In this document: positions 6,443 through 12,277 of the stretch, one piece after another
Layout of the letters: every line of letters begins with the position of its first letter
How positions within the stretch are numbered: the stretch's first letter is position 1
NCBI GenBank assembly: GCA_020048795.1
Contig: JAIFMA010000129.1
Span: 1-12,277 of the forward strand
Source: Rhodoferax sp.
GTDB taxonomy: Bacteria; Pseudomonadota; Gammaproteobacteria; Burkholderiales; Burkholderiaceae_C
DNA length: 12,277 nucleotides
Direction of reading: 5' to 3'
Program-made: the position numbers and the translations under genes
The notes under the pieces: model-generated
Seen by the model: only the letters and a program-made list of their open reading frames with translations
What the model was told of the DNA's origin: nothing
Databases searched by the model: none

Positions 6443-6860
6443 ACCCTGATGCGTCGCCAATAGATGAAGGTTGCGGCAACTGGTCAATGGCTGGGTTGTC
6501 GCTCGCGCCATGGGTCACCGCAACCGGGAGCCTTGGGGCAGTGTCCTGACCCTTTGATCTGAATCATCGGTGTCGGCGGTGGCAGCATTCCAGCGTGCGC
6601 TGCAGCCCGCATTGCCAGCCTCGCGCGCCTGACTTGAGGGTTTGACGGTGTTGCGATTGAATTGCAATTAGATGTTATTTTGATAGCTATTAGCGCTTAT
6701 CACGTAAGGGCTAGAGGTCGATTTTTCACAGAAGCCAGGGCATTGGGCCAGTGTGCCTGAAGGCTGCCAATATGGTACTTCGTAGAACCAAAACCAGCCA
6801 GAAACCAAACCTTTACCTTGCTTGGATAGGATTGTCAGACCAACAAAAAACGAATCAATA
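6443..6860. other. Intergenic region before the flavocytochrome gene
   Basis: No gene is seen in this stretch of about 420 bases. It contains the hairpin repeat at 6675-6726 and, just before it, a palindrome AATTGCAATT at 6660-6669. I see no clear sigma-70 promoter that I would assign. Confidence 0.5.
6675..6726. repeat. Dispersed Comamonadaceae-type hairpin repeat
   Basis: The core reads TTTTGATAGCTATTAGCGCT, then TATCACGTAAGGGCTAGAGG. TAGCGCTTA (6691-6699) pairs with TAAGGGCTA (6705-6713) at 8 of 9 positions. I recall nearly the same sequence repeated many times between genes of Polaromonas, Rhodoferax and relatives. Function is unknown. Confidence 0.6.
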
Positions 6861-8195
6861 ATGAAACCAATCAAAACTTCGCTCTGGGCTTTCCTGGTCA
6901 TCCTGACAGCGCTGTGGTGGTTTACCGATACCCCGGCGATGGCCAGCTTGAACAATTTTTTTGACTGGCGCAACGTGCTGATGCAATACAGCGGCGTGTT
7001 GGCCATCGGTGTCATGAGTGTGGCGATGGTGCTGGCGGTGCGGCCGGTGCTGTTTGAGCCTTACCTGGGTGGGCTCGACAAAATGTATCGGCTGCACAAA
7101 TGGCTGGGCATATCCGCATTGCTGATTTCGGTCAGCCACTGGCTGCTTTCTGAATCGCCCAAATGGCTGGTCGGTCTGGGCTGGATGGCGCGCGCAGCAC
7201 GTGGCCCGCGATCACCAGTGCCCGATGACCCGATTCGGCAATTCTTTGCCAGCGGCCGTGGCCTGGCCGAAAGCATTGGTGAATGGGCGTTTTATGCAGC
7301 GGCGGCGCTGATGCTGCTGGCCTTGATCAAGCGCTTTCCGTACCAGTACTTTTTCAAAACCCACCACCTGCTAGCGGTGGCCTACTTGGCGCTGGTGTGG
7401 CATTCGGTAATCTTGCTGAAATTTGACGACTGGAGCAGCCTGTTGGGGCCGGTCATGCTGGTCCTGATGGGAGCTGGCAGTATGGCAGCAGTGATGGTGC
7501 TGTTGGGTCGGGTGGCAAGACGGCGGCAACTGGTGGGCGAGGTGGTGGGCATTCGTCGCCATGATGCCTTGCAGGTAATCGAGCTTGACATTGCATTCCA
7601 GGGTCGCTGGGCGGGTCACGAGGCGGGGCAGTTTGCATTTGTCACGTTGCACGCGGACGAGGGTGCACACCCTTACACCATCTCATCAGCCTGGGCCAAT
7701 GACGGTCGCTTGACCTTCATCATCAAAGCCCTTGGGGACTACACCAGCACCCTGGCGCAGCGCTTGCGGCTCAAGGATGTGGTCAAGGTCGAAGGGCCTT
7801 ACGGCCGCTTCAATTTTGAAGGCGAAAAAACGCGCCAGATCTGGGTTGGCGCTGGCATTGGCATCACGCCCTTCATCGCCCGCATGAAAACTCTGGCCAA
7901 GTTGCCCGATGGCAGAAGTGTCCACTTGTTTCACAGCACCCGCGATTTCGACGCAAATGCCATCAGTCTGCTCGAGAGGGATGCCAAAGCGGCAAATATT
8001 GGCCTGACGGTGCTGGTGGATGCGCGTGACGGTCAGCTCAACGCGGCACGTATCGCGGCACAGGTGCCAGACTGGCGCGATGCCGATCTATGGTTTTGTG
8101 GTCCGTCGCAATTCGGTCAATCGCTGAAAGATGACTTTGCCACCATGGGGCTGTCGCAAGACCAGTTTCACCAGGAGTTGTTTGAGATGCGCTAA
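6861..8195 (+). CDS. Ferric-reductase-like membrane flavocytochrome
   Basis: A 444-residue inner-membrane oxidoreductase. The N-terminal 210 or so residues form a ferric-reductase-like haem-binding membrane domain with about six helices. Two histidine pairs spaced for bis-haem binding are visible: His79 and His93 (RLHKWLGISALLISVSHW), then His168/169 and His181 (KTHHLLAVAYLALVWHS). The rest is a ferredoxin-reductase-type module. EAGQFAFVTLHADEGAHPYT ending in HPYTIS is the FAD site, VEGPYGRFNFEG follows, GAGIGITPFIARM is the NAD(P)H site, and LWFCGPSQFG is near the end. Family members move electrons from NAD(P)H across the membrane to ferric iron or other acceptors; the substrate here is unknown. 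I chose ATG 6861 over an in-frame TTG at 6822; the ribosome site is weak. It is a single gene with a possible hairpin terminator right after the stop. Confidence 0.88.
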   Translation: MKPIKTSLWAFLVILTALWWFTDTPAMASLNNFFDWRNVLMQYSGVLAIGVMSVAMVLAVRPVLFEPYLGGLDKMYRLHKWLGISALLISVSHWLLSESPKWLVGLGWMARAARGPRSPVPDDPIRQFFASGRGLAESIGEWAFYAAAALMLLALIKRFPYQYFFKTHHLLAVAYLALVWHSVILLKFDDWSSLLGPVMLVLMGAGSMAAVMVLLGRVARRRQLVGEVVGIRRHDALQVIELDIAFQGRWAGHEAGQFAFVTLHADEGAHPYTISSAWANDGRLTFIIKALGDYTSTLAQRLRLKDVVKVEGPYGRFNFEGEKTRQIWVGAGIGITPFIARMKTLAKLPDGRSVHLFHSTRDFDANAISLLERDAKAANIGLTVLVDARDGQLNAARIAAQVPDWRDADLWFCGPSQFGQSLKDDFATMGLSQDQFHQELFEMR

Positions 8196-8216
8196 CCGCA
8201 CTCGAATCGGGTGCGG
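8196..8216 (+). terminator. Hairpin after the flavocytochrome stop
   Basis: CCGCACTCG-AAT-CGGGTGCGG begins directly after the TAA. Nine pairs, one of them G-T, close a three-base loop. There is no T-run after it, so it may be an RNA-stability or weak termination structure rather than a standard intrinsic terminator. Confidence 0.45.
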
Positions 8217-8311
8217 ACGGATCTGGGCGGGGGACACCCGGCAGCGGTTGCCACGCCATAAGTGTTCAAGCGACCTTAGCGCCAATTCCCGATGATGACA
8301 AAAGGTCCCCA

Positions 8312-8438
8312 CGGATAGGAAATCCAACCGCATGAGCCCAAGTATCACGCCCTGGAAGCGCCCTCATTCCGGGTCAAACCCTCGATGAGCCGCCCGGCGT
8401 GCCAAATTCACCACCACGCGTTGTGTTCAGGAAGGTGA
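8312..8438. repeat. IS91-like element end, copy 2
   Basis: This is the partner of the repeat at 2662-2788: same orientation, no gaps, offset 5650, about 84 % identical by hand count. Unlike copy 1 it stays attached to transposase sequence on its right. Confidence 0.75.
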
Positions 8439-8505
8439 TTTGCGGTGTGCAGCGTGAACCGGGCGCGGCACCACCCCGCAGCAGGGCTGTCGCCGTTTTG
8501 CCCAC

Positions 8506-8705
8506 TCACCAATTGATACGCTGATCGACCTCGTAGTCTGGAGCGGGTTGCGCTGCCAGATCCCAGTCCGGCTCGACCGCAACACCCTCACGATCTGTCA
8601 TCCCACAACGACGGCCCGCGCTCCCGGGCGATATGCGTGGGCTGTGAGTCCACCCCGATGTGATTGAGTATTTGCCCGATGTCGGCGCTGTGGGTGATTG
8701 AGAGG
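8506..8705 (-). pseudogene. IS91-family transposase, C-terminal remnant
   Basis: The minus strand reads SITHSADIGQILNHIGVDSQ, PTHIARERGPSLWDD, then hits a stop. In a shifted frame it continues VAVEPDWDLAAQPAPDYEVD and ends QRINW-stop. The I-L-x-H-I-G-V-D-S, ARGPxLWDD and EPDWDLAAQPAPxYEVDQR segments are what I remember at the C-terminus of IS91-type (Y2 rolling-circle) transposases. The frame changes at about 8588-8600. All catalytic parts, with the HUH and Tyr residues, are gone. Confidence 0.65.
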
Positions 8706-9248
8706 CGATCAGACAACGTGCTGCTGCTGCGCAAGGGTGCGGGTGCCGAGATCAACAGCGCCATCAGCCGCCAGCAAGCCAGCATTGTGGTCAGCCTGCC
8801 CGGCATTGCTACCAATGGCGCAAGTCAGCGCCTGATCAGCATGGAGCCGGTGGTGCTCAACAACCTGCCCAAACGCAGCAACGGCAAACCCAGCAATGTC
8901 ACTGTGCGTGGCACCAGGACCCTGGCCCAGCGCGTCGACGAAATCGGCACCCTGCGCGCGTTGGGCTTTCGGCGCAGTGCGGTGCTGCTGGCGTTTTTGC
9001 TGGAGTCCTTGCTGCTGTCTTTGGTGGGTGGCGTGGTCGGGCTGGCCGCGGCCTCTTTGATGCAAAGCGTGGATATTTCCACCACCAACTTCCAGACCTT
9101 CAGCGAGATGGCGTTTCAGTTCAAACTCACCCCCACCAATGCTCTGCAAACCCTGGTTTTTGCGCTGCTGATGGGTTTTATCGGCGGCTTCATTCCCGCC
9201 TGGCGGGCGGCACAAATGAAAATTGTGGACTGCCTGCGCGAGGCCTGA
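8706..9248 (+). pseudogene. ABC transporter permease (FtsX/MacB-like), 5' and internal deletions
   Basis: The first part, SDNVLLLRKGAGAEINSAIS to EPVVLNNLPKRSNGKPSNVT, matches the start of the periplasmic domain that follows the first membrane helix in FtsX-like permeases of the MacB/LolC type. At about 8912-8925 the frame jumps without a shift to LAQRVDEIGTLRALGFRRSA, the cytoplasmic motif between the later membrane helices. It then runs to the proper C-terminus with helices LLAFLLESLLLSLVGGVVGL and LVFALLMGFIGGFIPAWRAA and the end MKIVDCLREA. The N-terminal helix is cut off by the IS91 remnant, and most of the periplasmic domain plus the second helix are deleted. An ATP-binding partner is not in the window. 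The product cannot be a working permease. Confidence 0.78.
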
Positions 9249-9306
9249 ATCGCATCTGAATCACTGAGTCGATCGGCTCCCGGCGGTCGGGGCGAATGTT
9301 CGGCAT

Positions 9307-9364
9307 CGCACGGACAAGCCTGTGCGAACAAGCGAGGATGTGCCTCGGGTCACTGCCAGTGACC
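9307..9364. promoter_or_regulatory. Pair of palindromes before a secreted-protein gene
   Basis: CGCAC (9307-9311) pairs with GTGCG (9322-9326). Then GGTCACTG-C-CAGTGACC at 9348-9364 is a perfect 8-base palindrome around one base. The second lies 21 bases before the preferred start at 9386 and is the right size for a dimeric regulator operator. The alternative start at 9296 would place both inside the coding region. Confidence 0.4.
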
Positions 9365-9385
9365 AAACGCTCGAATGTCACGCCC

Positions 9386-9955
9386 ATGCGCCCACATCAT
9401 CGACTTCCTCATGCCGCAGCCGCGATCCTTGTAATAAGTTCGTTGGGTACGCGCTTCACGACGGTACCGTGGGCGATGGTGACCACGATACTACTGGCAT
9501 TGCCCCCGGCAAATGCGACGCCCATATGCGTCTGGCTGGACGACGTTGGTCGCACCCAGTATGCCAGCGTTGTCCCGGAGGAATACAAGGCAGTTGCCAG
9601 GTGTACCGACTCACTGCAGTACGAACTTTCCTCAGAGCAGCAAAGGGCTGCTGAGCACGCACAAGCCGCGCGCGAAGGAATCGTCAGGGCACACCTCGAA
9701 GCCGCCAAACTAGCGGCATCATCACCTTTGATTTCGCCGCATGTCGTTGTCACTGCACCTCAGGTCGTAATCAAGCGACCCGCTGAACTGGTCACCGAGG
9801 CCACAGACTGCACGACTTGGTGGCGGCTCTACGATGAAAGTGCCGCATGCATCGGACCCTTCAGAACAACGCGGGGGGCGATCAAGGTGGAAGCCTTCGA
9901 TGTGTGCAACGTCGTGCCAAGTCCCGAGCCCAAGTGTGGTTTGCGAAGCAACTGA
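9386..9955 (+). CDS. Exported hypothetical protein with DUF4124-like segment
   Basis: A 189-residue protein in a frame that could also start at 9296, 9338 or 9476. With ATG 9386 it has a basic, histidine-rich lead (MRPHHRLPHAAAAILVISSL), then a second hydrophobic stretch MVTTILLALPPANATP. The latter would be a short signal peptide if ATG 9476 is used, with cleavage after ANA. The next segment, CVWLDDVGRTQYASVVPEEY, resembles the W-x-D-x-x-GRxxY-x-D-x-x-P pattern of DUF4124 domains. A charged helix (SSEQQRAAEHAQAAREG) follows. The C-terminal 50 or so residues carry four cysteines, in the segments TDCTTWW, ESAACIGPF, FDVCNVV and PKCGLRS, which could form disulphides in the periplasm. No function is assigned. 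No strong ribosome site marks any of the starts. Confidence 0.6.
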   Translation: MRPHHRLPHAAAAILVISSLGTRFTTVPWAMVTTILLALPPANATPICVWLDDVGRTQYASVVPEEYKAVARCTDSLQYELSSEQQRAAEHAQAAREGIVRAHLEAAKLAASSPLISPHVVVTAPQVVIKRPAELVTEATDCTTWWRLYDESAACIGPFRTTRGAIKVEAFDVCNVVPSPEPKCGLRSN

Positions 9956-10055
9956 ATCCCGGGCGCGCCTGATGATTACCTTGACGACCAAACAATTCCA
10001 TGATGCCTTTTTTCGTCCACCACATCGCGATGTGGCCGCAAAGAAGGGCGACCAC

Positions 10056-10193
10056 ATGATCTGCCGCAGGCAACTATTGGCATCCTCACCGTGGGTGATT
10101 GCCAGCCCGATGATGTTGTCCGGTTGTTCCCCAGAGCCTGCCGCAGACAGCTACGAAGTAGTGGCCGTGGATACCTGGCGGCATGGTACCTGA
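10056..10193 (+). CDS. Short lipoprotein frame, possibly a truncated gene
   Basis: Forty-five residues: MICRRQLLASSPWVIASPMM, then LSGC (lipobox, Cys24), then SPEPAADSYEVVAVDTWRHG and T before the stop. AAGAAGGG lies upstream of ATG 10056 at a suitable distance. The signal peptide and lipid-attachment Cys are clear, but only about 21 residues follow. The stop TGA lies inside the palindrome TGACAGTGTCA. It is likely the 5' remnant of a longer lipoprotein gene cut at about 10190, although a true small lipoprotein is possible. The frame is also open upstream to ATG 9972, which would add a non-signal leader and seems less likely. Confidence 0.45.
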   Translation: MICRRQLLASSPWVIASPMMLSGCSPEPAADSYEVVAVDTWRHGT

Positions 10194-10217
10194 CAGTGTC
10201 AAAGTCGGGTCAGACCC
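10191..10217. repeat. Tandem short palindromes at a probable breakpoint
   Basis: TGACA-G-TGTCA at 10191-10201 is followed five bases later by GGGTC-A-GACCC at 10207-10217. GGGTCAGACCC-type motifs recur near mobile or REP-associated elements in proteobacteria, as I recall. Here they mark where the lipoprotein frame ends. Confidence 0.35.
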
Positions 10218-10345
10218 ATCCACACAAAAGTGAGTGAGCGCTTGCAAGCTGGTCGCAGAAAGCGTACCGCTTGCAGCCATTGAGTCCATAGCAACATGGG
10301 GGCATCTCCTGGGCCTGCACCAAGCGTCAAGAGAGCTGATTGCAT

Positions 10346-10371
10346 GCCGATAGCATAATAATGGTATCGGC
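10346..10371. repeat. Hairpin overlapping the DUF6788 gene start
   Basis: GCCGATA (10346-10352) pairs perfectly with TATCGGC (10365-10371) around a 12-base loop. The loop contains the first ATG (10361) of the following frame. It could be part of a repeat or a structure affecting translation. Confidence 0.5.
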
Positions 10372-10762
10372 TATAAACTGCTATACTTTCAATATCAAAA
10401 CCACCGGGATTTGTGCCGTTGACACCCGCCGCGAAGCAACGCTGCAGCGTCAGATTGAGAATGGCAAGCGTGACCTGGCAGCTCTGGGTGACTTGCATCC
10501 AGGCAGTCTGTCGACCCAGTACAACGTTTGTGGCTCCCCGGGGTTCCGCTGCAAAACTAACCCACCCGTCAAGCACGGGCCCTACTACCAGGTCAGTTAC
10601 ACCCGTAAGGGCAAGAGCAGTGCCAAGTTCGTCAAGAACGAGGATTTGGCAACAGTGCGCAAGCAGCTCAAAAACTACGAGCGCATGAAGCTGTTGATGG
10701 AGAAATGGATCGACTTGGCGATGGAACTGTCAATACTTCGGCCGGCCAAAAAAACCGACTGA
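10361..10762 (+). CDS. DUF6788 family protein
   Basis: A 133-residue protein if ATG 10361 is used. From about residue 29 it follows the DUF6788 pattern: a helical ATLQRQIENGKRDLAALG, then HPGSLSTQYNVCGSPGFRCK, TNPPVKHGPYYQVSYTRKGK, and a C-terminal helix ending MELSILRPAKKTD. The usual family form has a Cys cluster C-G-x-x-x-C-x-C and HGPYYQW; here one cysteine of the cluster is Phe-Arg (GFRC), so a metal knuckle would be incomplete. DUF6788 genes often sit beside insertion elements; their function is unknown. The first 17 residues overlap a hairpin and look unlike the family, and there is no ribosome site, so the true start may be lost or non-standard. The gene is convergent with the hydrogenase gene, 93 bases away. 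Confidence 0.7.
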   Translation: MVSAINCYTFNIKTTGICAVDTRREATLQRQIENGKRDLAALGDLHPGSLSTQYNVCGSPGFRCKTNPPVKHGPYYQVSYTRKGKSSAKFVKNEDLATVRKQLKNYERMKLLMEKWIDLAMELSILRPAKKTD

Positions 10763-10855
10763 ATGACGGGGAAAACTTGGCGCTGTCCAGTAGGGATTAA
10801 TGCCGATGAAAATCAGCAACTTCACTCACTGAATGACACGGCCCTTTCAGACCAC

Positions 10856-12277
10856 TCAGTTGACCTTGACTTGCACCAGTTCTTCCCCTTGCGGGTCGGT
10901 GACGTGAATGGCACAGGCAATGCAGGGGTCAAAGCTGTGCACCGTGCGCAAGATTTCCAGCGGCTGCTTGACATCGTGAAGCACATGGTTGTGCTGCAAG
11001 GCGGCCTCATAGGGGCCGGGCTGCCCGGACGCATCGCGCGGGCCGGCGTTCCAGGTGCTGGGCACCACCGCCTGGTAGTTACTGATTTTGGCATCGTCCA
11101 CCACGATCCAGTGCGACAGACCACCGCGCGGTGCCTCCATCAGACCCACGCCTTGCATGTGGCTGGGCCAGGTGGATGGATTCCAGTACTGGTCATTGAA
11201 AGTGCGTACGTCACCGGCCTTGATGTTGGCGATCAGCGCGTCATACCAGCCCTGCATCGAGTCGGCCAGCACCTTGGACTCAAGCCCCCGCGCAGCGGTG
11301 CGCCCCAGCGTCGAGAACAAGGCGGTTACCGGTACATCGAGTTTCTTCAAGGTACCATCGACCAACTGTTTGGTTTGTGGGTGACCATTGGCGTACATCA
11401 GCAACACACGCGCCAGCGGGCCAACCTCCATGGCCTTGCCTTTCCAGCGGGGCGACTTGATCCACGAGTATTTTTGTGCAACGTCAAGCTGCTCATAGGG
11501 TGGTTTGGGGCCGGTGTAGTTCAGCTCGGTCTCACCCTGGAACGGGTGCAGGCCCTTCGCGTCACCGGCACCATATTTGTACCAGGAGTGGCTCACAAAT
11601 TCCTGAATCTCGTCACCCTGGTCAAAATCGATCGGGTGAATCTTCGACACATCACCGCCCAGGATCACACCGCGTGGAATCAGGAACGAACTGGTGTCCC
11701 AGATTGACTTGCCCGGCAAGTCACCAAAAGACATGAAATTGCCACCGGTGTTGCCAATACCGCCCCAGTCCTTGTAAAACGAGGCAATGGCCAGCAGATC
11801 GGGCACATACACCTGGTCCACAAACTCCTGCATTTGTTTGATGACGTTTTGCACCAGTTGCAGCCCTACCATGTTGACGGCTGTAGCCGCCTGGCCACCG
11901 CCACCCATCTGCGGTCCCGCAGCGGTCTGCACCGAGATGGCCGATGGAACACCCCCCACGACAAAGTTCGGGTGCGGGTTTTTGCCACCAAAGATGGCGT
12001 GTAACTTGACCACATCGCGCTGCCAGCTCAGGGCTTCGAGGTAATGGGCGACTGCCATCAGGTTGGCCTCAGGCGGCAGTTTGTAGGCCGGGTGGCCCCA
12101 GTAGGCATTGGAAAAAATACCCAACTGGCCCTGCTCGACAAAGTTTTTAACCTTTTTCTGCACGTCGGCAAAGTAGCCCGGTGAAGACTTCGAGTAGCTG
12201 CTGATGCTCTGCGCCAGCTCGGATGTCGCTTTGGGGTCGGCCTTGAGTGCCGACACCACATCCACCCAGTCAAACGC
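10856..12277 (-). CDS. hoxG: [NiFe] hydrogenase large subunit (group 1, uptake type), partial
   Basis: The minus strand encodes 473 residues of the catalytic large subunit of a membrane-bound uptake hydrogenase (HoxG/HupL/HyaB type). The frame is open to the right edge, so the N-terminal quarter, with the first nickel-binding RxCGxC pair, lies outside. Visible family segments include GIFSNAYWGHPAYKLPPEAN, HAIFGGKNPHPNFVVGG, VYVPDLLAIASFYKDWG, SWYKYG and MEAPRGGLSHWIVVDD. The second nickel pair is DPCIACAIH, encoded at 10904-10930. Fifteen residues (VTDPQGEELVQVKVN) follow that His; in this family they are removed by a dedicated protease (HoxM/HupD type) after nickel insertion. The small subunit gene would lie upstream, off the window. 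The cytochrome b and protease genes usually found downstream are absent: only 93 bases separate the stop from a convergent DUF6788 gene. Confidence 0.93.
   Translation of the reverse strand, partial: AFDWVDVVSALKADPKATSELAQSISSYSKSSPGYFADVQKKVKNFVEQGQLGIFSNAYWGHPAYKLPPEANLMAVAHYLEALSWQRDVVKLHAIFGGKNPHPNFVVGGVPSAISVQTAAGPQMGGGGQAATAVNMVGLQLVQNVIKQMQEFVDQVYVPDLLAIASFYKDWGGIGNTGGNFMSFGDLPGKSIWDTSSFLIPRGVILGGDVSKIHPIDFDQGDEIQEFVSHSWYKYGAGDAKGLHPFQGETELNYTGPKPPYEQLDVAQKYSWIKSPRWKGKAMEVGPLARVLLMYANGHPQTKQLVDGTLKKLDVPVTALFSTLGRTAARGLESKVLADSMQGWYDALIANIKAGDVRTFNDQYWNPSTWPSHMQGVGLMEAPRGGLSHWIVVDDAKISNYQAVVPSTWNAGPRDASGQPGPYEAALQHNHVLHDVKQPLEILRTVHSFDPCIACAIHVTDPQGEELVQVKVN

Larger units (their letters stand above)
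8312..8705. mobile_element. IS91-family element, 3' end remnant
   Basis: The remnant runs from CGGATAGGA at 8312 to the truncated transposase gene at 8705. Reading the minus strand, the order is transposase C-terminus, stop at 8506-8508, a GC-rich non-coding stretch, then the terminal region ending at 8312. The terminal 127 bp recur at 2662-2788. IS91-family elements move by a rolling-circle mechanism and carry a replication origin at the transposase 3' side, so the retained part is the origin-proximal end. The right border at about 8705 truncates an ABC permease gene. Element naming is from remembered family features. Confidence 0.65.

Noticed and set aside
10735..10755. GGCCGGCC palindrome next to a run of A
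   Set aside because: For the plus-strand gene the run is A, not T, and it lies inside the coding end. For the minus strand the T-run precedes the palindrome, so it does not form an intrinsic terminator.
10763..11707. Long plus-strand open frame (314 codons)
   Set aside because: It lies antisense to the hydrogenase large subunit, whose family motifs fully explain the region; the frame itself shows no family features.
1..12277. CRISPR array near the Cas3 scar
   Set aside because: I looked for regularly spaced repeats of 28-37 bases and saw none.

Overview
The window looks like a piece of accessory chromosome from a betaproteobacterium, most likely family Comamonadaceae (Rhodoferax/Polaromonas-like). 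The grounds are the moderately high GC coding style, a group 1 [NiFe] hydrogenase large subunit, a DUF3309 small membrane protein, and a short dispersed hairpin repeat (core TAGCGCTTAT, 6675-6726) that I recall as common in that family. Taxonomy is inferred from these features only.

Layout. 1-1035: two different broken IS21-family istA transposase fragments abutting head to head. 1144-2643 (minus): an intact secreted protein of unknown function. 2662-2943: the end of an IS91-like element (repeat copy 1) joined to a decayed EAL-domain fragment. 2944-3999: mostly non-coding, with hairpin repeats, an orphan HicA-like toxin gene (3313-3594, minus) and a long inverted repeat ahead of the next gene. 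4000-4827: an OmpA-family envelope protein. 4831-5391: a WYL-domain regulator fragment joined to a Cas3 helicase fragment, which looks like the scar of a lost CRISPR-Cas locus. 5664-6442: a ferritin-like protein and a DUF3309 peptide, overlapping by 4 bases. 6861-8195: a ferric-reductase-like flavocytochrome. 8312-8705: IS91-family remnant (repeat copy 2 plus the transposase C-terminus). 8706-9248: an ABC-transporter permease missing its 5' part and a middle segment. 9386-10193: a secreted hypothetical protein and a very short lipoprotein reading frame. 10361-10762: a DUF6788 protein. 10856-12277 (minus): the C-terminal three quarters of a [NiFe] hydrogenase large subunit, running off the right edge.

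How it fits together. The intact functional genes are the hydrogenase, the ferric-reductase-like protein, the ferritin/DUF3309 pair, the OmpA-like protein and two exported unknowns. Ferritin and the reductase could both serve iron or redox handling, but they are separated by about 420 bp and have no proven link. The rest is debris of mobile elements and disrupted genes. The two IS91-like ends lie in the same orientation exactly 5650 bp apart, at about 84 % identity and without gaps. They bracket the secreted-protein promoter side, hicA, ompA, the WYL/Cas3 scar, ferritin and the reductase, so this block may have been brought in or rearranged by rolling-circle elements. I found no CRISPR array, tRNA or rRNA. 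I did not find a clearly new complete system. The most notable items are the WYL-Cas3 junction, the paired IS91-like ends, and the orphan HicA.
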